Positions 54,472-62,113 of a stretch of DNA of 64,000 bases are shown here, in pieces. The notes beneath the pieces are model-generated. The model saw nothing but the letters and a program-made list of their open reading frames with translations. It searched no databases and had not been told where the DNA came from. The stretch comes from CBDCVO01 sp965223085 (lineage in GTDB: Bacteria; Pseudomonadota; Gammaproteobacteria; Ga0077536). Location: the NCBI GenBank assembly GCA_965223085.1, contig OZ244981.1:4588001-4652000 (forward strand). Reading direction: 5' to 3'. Both the position numbers and the translations under genes were made by a program. Positions within the stretch are counted from its first letter, which is position 1, and every line of letters starts with the position of its first letter.

Positions 54472-55827
54472 GTGACCGAAAAAAAAGTACTTGTCGCCAA
54501 CCGCGGCGAAATTGCCGTCCGCGTCATCCAGGCCTGCAAAGATATGGGTCTGAAGACCGTGCTGACTGTTTCTGAAGCGGATCAGGAAAGCATGGGGGCG
54601 AGATTCGCGGACGAGGTTGTCTGTATTGGCCCCGCCCAGGCGGCTGCGAGTTACCTCGATATACAGAAGATTATTCATGCTGCCAAGGAAACAGGTGTCG
54701 ATGGCATTCACCCCGGATACGGGTTCCTCGCCGAAAATCCGGGTTTGCCCGAAGCCTGTGAGCGCGACGGAATTACTTTCATCGGTCCCCGCTCCGAGAC
54801 GATGCGGCAACTGGGGGACAAAATAAGCGCGCGCGGCCTGGCCAAGAAGCACAACGTTCCCATGGCCGAAGGTAGTAAAGGTCTCCGTAGTTTTGACGAT
54901 GTGGAGGCGGAGGTTGAGAAAACCGGGCTCCCCGTTATTTTCAAAGCGGCTGCCGGCGGTGGCGGTCGCGGGATGCGGATCGTCGCGCAAGCGAAAGACC
55001 TCAAGAACGCTTTCGACATGGCTTCCAATGAAGCACTCGGCGCGTTCGGCGACGCGACCTTGTTCGTAGAGCGCTACATTCAGAATGCCCGGCATGTCGA
55101 AGTACAAGTGATCGGAGATGACTTTGGCAAGGTGATCCATTTCGGACTGAGAGACTGTTCGCCACAACGTCGCCATCAGAAAGTCATCGAGGAAGCGCCG
55201 CCGCCCAATCTTCCAGATCAGTTACGGGACAGCATCCTGGAATCCGCCGTCGCCCTGACTTCCAGCATTGGTTACAGTGGCGCCGGCACGGTGGAATTTC
55301 TGATCGATAAAGACCGCGATGAATTTTACTTCATGGAGGTGAATACCCGGATTCAGGTCGAACATCCGGTATCCGAGGAGATCACCGGGGTAGACTTGAT
55401 CAAAGAGCAGATCCGGGTGGGCTTCGGTGCCCCGCTCTCGCTCGACCAGGCGGACGTCGAATTCAGTGGGCATGCCATCGAATGCCGGATAACCGCCGAA
55501 GATCCGACGGACGATTTCTTCCCGTCGCCGGGCTGCATCGAAAAATTCGTCGCACCCACCGGGGACAATGTTCGCGTCGATACGCACTGCTATCAGGGAT
55601 ATGTGATCAGTCCGTTCTATGACTCATTACTGGCGAAGCTGATCACCACCGGCGATTCCCGGGACGAAGCCATAGCGAACATGAAAACCGCGCTGGACGG
55701 GTTCGTTATCGAGGGTATAGAGACGAACATCTCTTTCCTTCGGTTCGTAATAGAACAAACGGAGTTCGTTACCGGTGATATCGACATCAAGTGGATAGAA
55801 GATTCCGTTCTGCCGAAGTTCTCGTGA
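54472..55827 (+). CDS. Biotin carboxylase subunit
   Basis: ATP-grasp enzyme that carboxylates carrier-bound biotin with bicarbonate. About 452 residues from GTG 54,472 (VTEKKVLVANRGEIAVRVIQ); the frame is open from ATG 54,442. Motifs: HPGYGFLAENP, ATP loop AAAGGGGRGM, RDCSPQRRHQKVIEEAP, MEVNTRIQVEHPVSEEITG with catalytic Glu and Arg. No fused biotin domain. Confidence 0.93.
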   Translation: MTEKKVLVANRGEIAVRVIQACKDMGLKTVLTVSEADQESMGARFADEVVCIGPAQAAASYLDIQKIIHAAKETGVDGIHPGYGFLAENPGLPEACERDGITFIGPRSETMRQLGDKISARGLAKKHNVPMAEGSKGLRSFDDVEAEVEKTGLPVIFKAAAGGGGRGMRIVAQAKDLKNAFDMASNEALGAFGDATLFVERYIQNARHVEVQVIGDDFGKVIHFGLRDCSPQRRHQKVIEEAPPPNLPDQLRDSILESAVALTSSIGYSGAGTVEFLIDKDRDEFYFMEVNTRIQVEHPVSEEITGVDLIKEQIRVGFGAPLSLDQADVEFSGHAIECRITAEDPTDDFFPSPGCIEKFVAPTGDNVRVDTHCYQGYVISPFYDSLLAKLITTGDSRDEAIANMKTALDGFVIEGIETNISFLRFVIEQTEFVTGDIDIKWIEDSVLPKFS

Positions 55828-56234
55828 TCTTCGCGTTTTCGTCGCACGCTCCGACAGAAGGCGCTCATTCAACCTGAAGGACCGGATTGACGGCCAACGA
55901 CATCATCGCGTCGTGCGCTTCGCGGCGCAGTCCCGCCAGACCTCCATAAGCATGAGGAAGCAAACGACGACACGAGCTGTCCACGTAGCCGGCGTGGGTC
56001 TGATCGACTTCGCCAAACACGGATCCACTTGAGCGAAAGAACGCTCCCTCGGTCCCTTTTGCGCTTGAGGTCACAGACATCGAGCGGTTCCCGGGATTTG
56101 CGTCCTCGAACGAATGGCCGGGGACACAGGTCATATTATAGTTGATAAGGTAGTACCGTGCTCGAGTCGTACGATTCGTGCCGGCACAAAAGCAGTCATG
56201 TGGGATCTTCCCGCCCGGCAGTATGGAGTCTGAT
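55828..56234. other. Region between biotin carboxylase and GST, no clear gene
   Basis: About 400 bases. The best frame is 55,865-56,134 on the - strand (89 codons), with a plausible C-terminus (RLLPHAYGGLAGLRREAHDA) but no family I recognise. It may be the tail of a lost gene. Confidence 0.45.
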
Positions 56235-56888
56235 ATGAAACTCTGGCATTGCGCGGATGCGCGTTCGTTACGACCGTTGTGGGCGCTCGAGGAAATGCAA
56301 CTCGATTACGAGTTGGACGTATTGCCGTTTCCGCCGCGTGTCTTTCAGAAGGAATACCTGAAGACCAACGCGCTTGGCACAGTACCCTATTTTGTCGACG
56401 GCGATGTGACGATGACCGAATCGTCGGCGATTTGTCAGTACCTGGTCGACAAGTATCAGCGTTACGATTTCGGTCTCAAACCGGAACATCCAGAGTACGG
56501 TAACTATCTGAACTGGCTTTATCACAGCGACGCGACACTGACGTTTCCGTTAACGGTGACGCTACGCTATCTCGTTCAGGAGCCCGGTAAATGCGATGTC
56601 GCCGGCACCGATTATGCGGCCTGGCATCTGGCTCGCCTGCGCATGCTGAACGGCCGGCTCGAGGATCACGAGTACCTCTGCGCCGACAAGTTCACCATTG
56701 CTGACGTCACGATCGCCTATGCGCTTTTACTCGGCGAAAAATTTGGCCTAACCGACCATTACAAACCCCAGACTCAAGATTACCTGCAGCGAATGAAACA
56801 ACGCCCTGCTCTAATCAGGGCGCGTGAGCTGACGCCGACCGGAACAGAGCTGCCCAAGGTCAAATTGCCGAAGCGAAGTCCACGATGA
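56235..56888 (+). CDS. Glutathione S-transferase family protein
   Basis: About 217 residues from ATG 56,235, chosen because GGAG lies 7 bases upstream; ATG 56,223 is also possible. The N-terminal thioredoxin-fold domain has NALGTVPYFVDGDVTMTESSAI (cis-Pro and the glutathione-binding ES pair), followed by an all-helical C-terminal domain (FTIADVTIAYALLLGEKFGL). The exact class and substrate are not clear. Confidence 0.88.
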   Translation: MKLWHCADARSLRPLWALEEMQLDYELDVLPFPPRVFQKEYLKTNALGTVPYFVDGDVTMTESSAICQYLVDKYQRYDFGLKPEHPEYGNYLNWLYHSDATLTFPLTVTLRYLVQEPGKCDVAGTDYAAWHLARLRMLNGRLEDHEYLCADKFTIADVTIAYALLLGEKFGLTDHYKPQTQDYLQRMKQRPALIRARELTPTGTELPKVKLPKRSPR

Positions 56889-57099
56889 GCTGGACGCCGC
56901 TACCGCAAGCATGGCCAAGTATTCCGCTTCCGGTATGCAGGGACGAGTCGCGGACATCTGCCTACAGCTGCACGGAGGATACAGCTTCATGCGTGAATAC
57001 GGGGTCTCACGCGCTTACGTCGACGCACGGGTTCAACGCATTTACGGCGGTTCGAACGAGATCATGAAGGAACTGATCAGCCGTAACGTCTTGAAGTGA
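56884..57099 (+). pseudogene. Acyl-CoA dehydrogenase, C-terminal fragment
   Basis: About 70 codons giving DICLQLHGGYSFMREYGVSR and VQRIYGGSNEIMKELISR, the conserved C-terminus of acyl-CoA dehydrogenases. The upstream part is missing: the frame emerges from the end of the GST gene. A stub left by deletion. Confidence 0.85.
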
Positions 57100-57324
57100 T
57101 GTCGCTCGCCGGGTTCCGTAGAGAATGAATCCATTCAGCGGATCTCATGCATTGACCGCTAGGTAGCCGATGTTCGATTCGGTGATAGATGAATGCGTTC
57201 AGGCCACGTCGTCTCGAGCGCGTCTGCGACACCCGCCCAGCATGAGTTCGGCCGGCATCACCCGATTAAATCTGTCCCCTTTTCGACTGCTTGATTCCGG
57301 CGACCAGGCATTTGTCACAATGAC

Positions 57325-57439
57325 GTCACACTGCGATCGAGATCGTACGGCATTCCGCATTGCCCAACGTTACGCTACGTGATCCATTATTCGAATGCTA
57401 TTCTGTAACTACTTGAACCAGAACGAGTGTGCAACCGTT
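57325..57439 (+). repeat. Conserved island right-end module, copy 2
   Basis: Near-identical to 47,640-47,753 (shared ACACTGCGATCGAGATCGTA and TTGAACCAGAACGAGTGTGC type blocks). It ends at the third attachment repeat. The 220 bases before it, back to the acyl-CoA dehydrogenase stub, hold no gene. Confidence 0.75.
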
Positions 57440-57484
57440 TTCGGGCGGCAGGGGTCGTAGGTTCAAATCCTGTCACCCCGACCA
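57440..57484 (+). repeat. Attachment repeat copy 3
   Basis: tRNA-Pro 3' segment with one change in the anticodon stem (GGGCGGC for GGGAGGC) and otherwise the same to CCA. Border of islands 2 and 3. The sequence after it (TTGTCACACTCGATTAGCGAA) faintly resembles the pre-integrase region but runs into stops. Confidence 0.87.
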
Positions 57485-57935
57485 ATTTCTATTTTTCTAT
57501 CAAATTGTTGCGTGGGCTTTCGGGCGGCCGACCCGTTGTCGAAAATTTCCTTGTCACACTTTTGTCACACTCGATTAGCGAATTACGCAAAAATCGGCGG
57601 CGGTGAATAGGCGCAGAGGCGACTCGTCGTTATCGAATACCCGCGAAACGTGAGACTGGCCGCTTCCCGGAATACAGCATCCTTGCGCCCCCTGCTCTCG
57701 TGAGGCAGGGATGCACGTCCGTTGACGCCAAAAACGATCCCTTGAGATTCCCGGCATGCAGCGACAAATCCAATGCAGCAATAGGCCGATATAAGGTTGT
57801 GACCCCCACGCTGTATCTGCGCTCCTCATCGCTGCAACCGTGCCGGCCGGTCAGTGACCGGGGAGTAGGCTTCTCAACGGATCGTAGATCATAATAATTG
57901 CGCAATATGCTGAATCTCGATAAACTGGTGGCATT
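57485..57935. other. Gene-free left end of island 3
   Basis: About 450 bases. After the attachment repeat there is a short frame resembling the start of the island integrase region (SHSISELRKN), then a stop. Nothing else is recognised before parD. Probably the scar of a lost integrase. Confidence 0.45.
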
Positions 57936-58217
57936 ATGAGCAGCGACGTTGAAATCGTCCGCTACAGTGTCCCGGTGAGTCAGGAACTGGACGCGGAGGT
58001 GCGCCAACGGATGCGCGAGGGTGGATTCAGTTCGGTCGCCGAATATGTTCGAACCGCGCTCCGGGCTGAACTCCAGCAGGCCCGACAAAGCCAGCTGGAG
58101 AAACTGCTGCTGGCTGGCCTGGAGTCTGGTCAGGGCGTCGAGGTCAGCCCCGAGTACTGGGAGGAACGTCGCCGAGAACTCAACGCTCGACTGGTCAAGC
58201 GAAACGGCAAGAAATGA
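57936..58217 (+). CDS. parD: ParD-like ribbon-helix-helix antitoxin
   Basis: A 93-residue antitoxin. The ribbon-helix-helix part (EIVRYSVPVSQELDAEVRQR, SSVAEYVRTALRAEL) is followed by a toxin-binding tail (YWEERRRELNARLVKRNGKK). It overlaps the toxin start by 4 bases. Confidence 0.9.
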   Translation: MSSDVEIVRYSVPVSQELDAEVRQRMREGGFSSVAEYVRTALRAELQQARQSQLEKLLLAGLESGQGVEVSPEYWEERRRELNARLVKRNGKK

Positions 58218-58537
58218 ACCGCGGCGGCGTCCCTCGCCCGGCGGCTGAGGAAGACGTCGATGATTTTTTCATCTATCTGGCTTTGGACTGCGCCAATGTA
58301 GCGGCGGCCAACCGTTTCCTGGACGCATTGCAACACGCATATGTAAGGCTCACCGAAAATCCGCAGATTGGTGCTGTCCAGGAATTCAATCGAGCCGAGT
58401 TAGCTGGTCTACGAGTGTGGCCCGTTCCAGGATTCGAAGACCGGTTGATCTATTACATCCCGCGGAACGACCTTATTGGTGTATTACGCATCCTCGGCGG
58501 GCCGCAGGATCGACAAACTATTCTCAACAGCGAGTAA
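58214..58537 (+). CDS. parE: ParE/RelE-superfamily toxin
   Basis: A 107-residue toxin (PAAEEDVDDFFIYLALDCAN, VWPVPGFEDRLIYYIPRNDL, VLRILGGPQDRQTIL) of the ParE type, which usually poisons DNA gyrase. Directly coupled to parD. Appears intact. Confidence 0.88.
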   Translation: MNRGGVPRPAAEEDVDDFFIYLALDCANVAAANRFLDALQHAYVRLTENPQIGAVQEFNRAELAGLRVWPVPGFEDRLIYYIPRNDLIGVLRILGGPQDRQTILNSE

Positions 58538-58598
58538 TGGGCGACCTCCCGTACCGCGCGCCACATGCCACCAGCGGACGGCCCAGAAAACTACGCTT

Positions 58599-58718
58599 GA
58601 CATGTTGAGCGGCAACAAGCGCGATCAGTACGGCATCCGAATCAATAGCCAATGGCGCATCTGTTTCGAATGGTCAACCGATGGACCTGAAAACGTCGAG
58701 ATCGTCGATTACCACTGA
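58599..58718 (+). pseudogene. HigB-like toxin, C-terminal fragment
   Basis: Encodes LSGNKRDQYGIRINSQWRIC and WSTDGPENVEIVDYH, the C-terminal half of a HigB toxin. The N-terminal half is missing; the parE gene ends just upstream. The following higA copy is intact, so this is a broken toxin with its antitoxin. Confidence 0.85.
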
Positions 58719-58730
58719 GCACATACCGAC

Positions 58731-59045
58731 ATGAGCAGAACACCCATACACCCCGGCGAAATACTCGGTGACGAGCTGGACGTAACGGCCGCCGAGCTCG
58801 CGCGTCAACTCAATGTCCCGGCTAACCGGATCAGCCAGATCATCGCGGGCCGCAGGAACGTCACCGTGGACACGGCCTTGCGCCTCGGCAAATGGTTCGG
58901 CACGTCTCCCGCGTTTTGGCTCAATCTGCAGAAGAGCTATGAATTGCGAACCGCGCAAAAGCAAATCGGGAACGAACTGGAAAAGATCCCGACCCGGGAC
59001 CGCAGCTCCGAGCGTGCCTGGTGCCAGCGACCGGACATTCGCTGA
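58731..59045 (+). CDS. higA: HigA-like antitoxin, copy 2
   Basis: A 104-residue Xre-type protein, nearly identical to 47,300-47,590 until the last about 10 residues, where the two diverge. It follows the truncated higB fragment, its natural partner, so this copy is closer to the ancestral arrangement. Confidence 0.88.
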   Translation: MSRTPIHPGEILGDELDVTAAELARQLNVPANRISQIIAGRRNVTVDTALRLGKWFGTSPAFWLNLQKSYELRTAQKQIGNELEKIPTRDRSSERAWCQRPDIR

Positions 59046-59152
59046 AAATTCTTCAGATCCCGAATAGCGTCGGGCGCGCGAGATACGTCTACTGGATCTT
59101 GGAAATGCGCCACGACGATTAACCCTACGCAATCCACATGTCGTTTTATTGG

Positions 59153-59413
59153 TTAAGCCACTTCTTGTCGCGCCTCCCATAAATCATGTTCGGCCTGCAT
59201 ACGCACCCACATTTCGGCACTGGTGCCAAGCACCGCCTCGAGCGTGATAGCAAACGAGGGTGAAATCCCCCGCTTCCCGTTGACGATCTCGTTGATCTTG
59301 CGTGGCGAGCACCCACATCGCTTAGCCAGGTCCGTTTGATTTAACCCCATCTCGGCCATGTAGATCTCTGCAAGGACTTTTCCGGGATGGAGCGGCAATG
59401 GATTTTCAATCAT
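59153..59413 (-). CDS. higA: HigA-like antitoxin (second, unrelated module)
   Basis: An 86-residue Xre-type protein (HPGKVLAEIYMAEMGLNQTD, CGCSPRKINEIVNGKRGISP). It follows its toxin gene by 2 bases on the - strand, the toxin-first order typical of higBA. Confidence 0.9.
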   Translation of the reverse strand: MIENPLPLHPGKVLAEIYMAEMGLNQTDLAKRCGCSPRKINEIVNGKRGISPSFAITLEAVLGTSAEMWVRMQAEHDLWEARQEVA

Positions 59414-59415
59414 GT

Positions 59416-59712
59416 CTATCCTCGATGGTAGTTTTCGATGGTCACCTCGGAAAACTCACCGTTGCTGAACTTGAATGTGATGGCCCAGGGTAACTTGATC
59501 GTGACGCTCCAATAGTCCCGGCGATCACCTCGCAATTTGTGTAAACGAATGTTCGGCGGCTCACCTCTGACGCGCAGGTCTTCGAGCGTAGAGGTTGCGT
59601 GCATGATCGTCAGCAATGCTTTAGCACGGACCCAAAGCTCTCTTGGCAACGTTTTGGACTGATTCGTCGTCCAGATGTCCTTGGCGACTTTACCTTTCAG
59701 ACTAACGATCAT
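59416..59712 (-). CDS. higB: HigB-like toxin (RelE superfamily mRNA interferase)
   Basis: A 98-residue toxin with HKLRGDRRDYWSVTIKLPWA and FSEVTIENYHRG, the HigB/RelE fold pattern. A likely promoter region with short AT-rich palindrome (ATTACACTATGTGTAATAGTG) lies directly upstream at 59,723-59,743. Apparently intact. Confidence 0.87.
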   Translation of the reverse strand: MIVSLKGKVAKDIWTTNQSKTLPRELWVRAKALLTIMHATSTLEDLRVRGEPPNIRLHKLRGDRRDYWSVTIKLPWAITFKFSNGEFSEVTIENYHRG

Positions 59713-59966
59713 TTGAGAAAACTATTACACTATGTGTAATAGTGTAATTCCCTTGCTTCGGTATTTCAAGAGCGAGCGTCAAAGGCGACTGTGATTGCCG
59801 GGCGAGCGCGTCTCGATCTCATCACTACGGATGGCTTCCTTGTCACAATTTTGTCACAGCACGAACGGCGTTCCGCGTGAACGGGCCTTATCGAGAAGCA
59901 CGCTATGTGACTGTTAATCGGCGTGTTAATCTGTAATCCCTTGAACCAGAATGAGTGTGCGACGGT

Positions 59967-60086
59967 CTTCGGGAGGCAGGGATCGTAGGTTCACGGAGCC
60001 ACCGAACGTGGCGGAGAACAACGCCGGCCGCAGGACGGCGTTGGCCCGGAGGGTGAGGTTACGTAGTGACCGAATAAATCCTGTCA
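59967..60086 (+). repeat. Attachment repeat copy 4, split by an insertion
   Basis: CTTCGGGAGGCAGGGATCGT and AGGTTCA (59,967-59,993) are the first part of the tRNA-Pro 3' repeat; AAATCCTGTCA (60,076-60,086) is the next part. Between them is an 83-base insert. After it the CCCCGACCA end is not present. It is preceded by the conserved TTGAACCAGAATGAGTGTGC. Right border of island 3. Confidence 0.75.
59993..60075 (+). other. 83-base structured insert in attachment repeat 4
   Basis: Three consecutive inverted repeats: CCAC-N5-GTGG, CAACGCCG-N9-CGGCGTTG, and GGTTAC-GTA-GTGACC (one G-U). It interrupts the repeat cleanly. It might be a REP-like or other small mobile hairpin element. No match to integron attC core motifs is evident. 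Confidence 0.5.
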
Positions 60087-60087
60087 T

Positions 60088-60120
60088 AAAAAGGTCCGAC
60101 ACGAAGTGTTGGGCCTTTTT
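60088..60120. terminator. Strong bidirectional rho-independent terminator
   Basis: AAAAAGGTCCGACAC-GAA-GTGTTGGGCCTTTTT: a 15-pair stem with two G-U pairs, three-base loop, T-tract on one side and A-tract on the other. It would stop transcription from both the islands and the - strand lipid genes, whose last stop is at 60,195. Confidence 0.85.
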
Positions 60121-60194
60121 ATTTCCTGAACAGGCATCCGCTAACTCACCCGGTCTTCCGCATGTAGCGAATGTATGGACGCGCGGATCGCCGG

Positions 60195-60863
60195 TTAACA
60201 AGCCTCAAACAGCCCCGCCGCTCCCATGCCCTTGCCGATGCATATCGACACGAGCACGAGCTTCTTGTTGCGCCGTCGGAGCTCGCGAATGACGAGGCCG
60301 GTCATGCGCGAACCCGTCATGCCGAACGGGTGGCCTATCGCGATGGACCCGCCGTTGACGTTGTAGATCTCGTTGTCGATACCAAGCGCATCGCGACAGT
60401 AGAGACATTGTGAAGCGAACGCCTCGTTGAGCTCGACGAGATCGATGTCGTCGAGGTTCAGACCCTTGTATTTCAGCAGGCGCGGGATGGCGAACACGGG
60501 CTTGAGCTTTGCGAGCCCTTCGGCGGTCGTGTCGGGACGGTTGCACTCGTCGCGATCGACCGTGCCTTCGGCGATCGCAGTCTCTTTCGTCTCCTTGTTC
60601 ACGAGCTTGCGCCATTTCACCGTCATCGGCAGCCTCGACAGGACGACCGCGTGCCGGGCGATATTCGCCGACTGCTCCCCCGTCTGGCGCGCCATACCGG
60701 CGACGACGTCCTCGACCTCGGCGGGGTCGAGCGTCGGATTACGCTCGAGCAACGCGTCGATGCAATGCGCGAGCATGTCGTCCGAACGCGTGAGATTGAA
60801 CCTCCCGCGGTGTGCCTTGGCGAGACCGGTGCGGATATTGTCGACGATGACGACCTGGTTCAT
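60195..60863 (-). pseudogene. Acetyl-CoA acyltransferase (thiolase) with two in-frame deletions
   Basis: Only 222 residues against about 390 normally. The frame is open, but the part with the nucleophilic Cys is missing: IARHAVVLSRLP runs straight into MTVKWRKLVNKETKET. A second gap joins LKPVF to AIPRLLKYKGLN. The His motif IAIGHPFGMTGSR and the second Cys (CIGKGMGAAGLF, normally CIGGG) remain. It cannot be an active thiolase. A sequencing or assembly collapse is a less likely alternative. Confidence 0.8.
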
Positions 60864-60969
60864 AGTGTTGTCCTTTCGGTTTGCGGTGACCGGCGGCTCT
60901 GGCCGGTCTTGTTACTGGATAAAGAAAAGCCGGCGTTGGAGCCGGCTTTCAGCCACGTCTACTCGCGGC

Positions 60970-62085
60970 TCAGACGGCAACGGCGCTCGGACTGGCCTCG
61001 TCCGTGCCGAACCAGTCCGGCCAGCCGGCGGCGAGGTTTTGTTGGCGCGCGAGCTCGCGCTCCTCGGCGCTCGCGAATTTCTGATCCCACTCCTTCAGCG
61101 CCGGCATGATGATCACCGTGTGCCACAGGGGCGGGATCAGTGCCGTGAGAAAGCACAGGAACACGTTCGGGCAGCGCACCGCGGTGGTATCCGGTTTCAG
61201 CTTGTAATACGGGATGTAGGAATCGAGATGGTGATCCGCGTGGTTCGTGATCTCGATGGCGATCACGCGCGTGAAAAAGCCGAGGTGATTCCACAGGTGG
61301 CGTCGTGCGATCGGCTTGTCGGGCGCGCGCACGATGCCGTAATGCTGGAAGTAATTGAACGACTCGACCCAGAAGCGGGCCACGATCATCGACGCGAGCG
61401 CTGCCGCGTTGCCGAGCGGTCCCGCCACTGCGAACACGATGGCGTGAAATACGATTTGCGCAAAGACAGCCTTCCACAACTTGTGTCGAATGGACCAGCG
61501 GCCGTAGCCGCGCTTCTCGAGCGCATCGCTCTCGATGCCCAAAGACAGCAAGGTGCTTTCGACAACGGCTTTACCGGTGAACGCATAGAGGTTCTTGCCG
61601 CGCAGCGCCGTATCCGAATCCGCTTCGGTGCCACAGTCGATATGATGACCGACCGTGTGGCCCGTGTTGCGCGTGCAGTCGAGATACACGATCTGGCAGT
61701 AGGTGCCGACGAGCTGCGGCAGCCAACCGCGCTGGTGACAGAGCTCGTGCGACGGCGGTACGAACGCGATCACAGACATCCACGCCGTACTGATGATCGC
61801 GCCGGCCCAATGGATCCCGGAGAAATACCCGTGGACCGCAGTCCACGCCAAAAGCAGCACGAGCAGCGGACCACTCACCGTGCAAAGCCACAGCGGAGTT
61901 CTCGCCAGCGCGCGATTGTTGATCTGTCGAACAGCGTGATCGTCCGGCACCAGTTCGTCGACCACGGCGAAGAAGACCAGCGTCGACAAGCCGAGCCAGG
62001 CATAGGGCCCGCCGATGATGAGACCGGTGGCGGTCAGCATCTGCAGCCCGAAGGGCAGGTAGTAACGTGCGTAATCCGTAAACAT
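60970..62085 (-). CDS. AlkB-like membrane di-iron hydroxylase
   Basis: Integral membrane fatty acid desaturase/alkane hydroxylase superfamily. About 371 residues from ATG 62,085, which follows GAGGAGG by 6 bases. Several membrane segments and four His clusters: HELCHQ, HTVGHH, NYFQHYG and NHADHH, which resemble the AlkB/XylM pattern, although AlkB proper has EHNRGHH at the second box. Probable terminal hydroxylation of a hydrocarbon chain; substrate not certain. It needs rubredoxin or a reductase from elsewhere. Confidence 0.85.
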   Translation of the reverse strand: MFTDYARYYLPFGLQMLTATGLIIGGPYAWLGLSTLVFFAVVDELVPDDHAVRQINNRALARTPLWLCTVSGPLLVLLLAWTAVHGYFSGIHWAGAIISTAWMSVIAFVPPSHELCHQRGWLPQLVGTYCQIVYLDCTRNTGHTVGHHIDCGTEADSDTALRGKNLYAFTGKAVVESTLLSLGIESDALEKRGYGRWSIRHKLWKAVFAQIVFHAIVFAVAGPLGNAAALASMIVARFWVESFNYFQHYGIVRAPDKPIARRHLWNHLGFFTRVIAIEITNHADHHLDSYIPYYKLKPDTTAVRCPNVFLCFLTALIPPLWHTVIIMPALKEWDQKFASAEERELARQQNLAAGWPDWFGTDEASPSAVAV

Positions 62086-62113
62086 CTTCAACCTCCTCAC
62101 GCGGGACAGCCGC

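Noticed and set aside
52578..55827. The carboxylase as pyruvate carboxylase or oxaloacetate decarboxylase
   Set aside because: Not excluded, but the missing pyruvate-binding Arg motif, the lack of membrane subunits for a decarboxylase pump and the aacS neighbour speak against it.
47754..57484. Extra tRNA-Pro genes at 47,754 and 57,440
   Set aside because: Only the 3' portion from the anticodon loop is present. The 5' half with the D arm is absent, so these are attachment repeats and not tRNAs.
59967..60086. The structured insert as an integron attC site
   Set aside because: It folds well but lacks the paired RYYYAAC and GTTRRRY core sites, and no integron integrase or cassette array is nearby.
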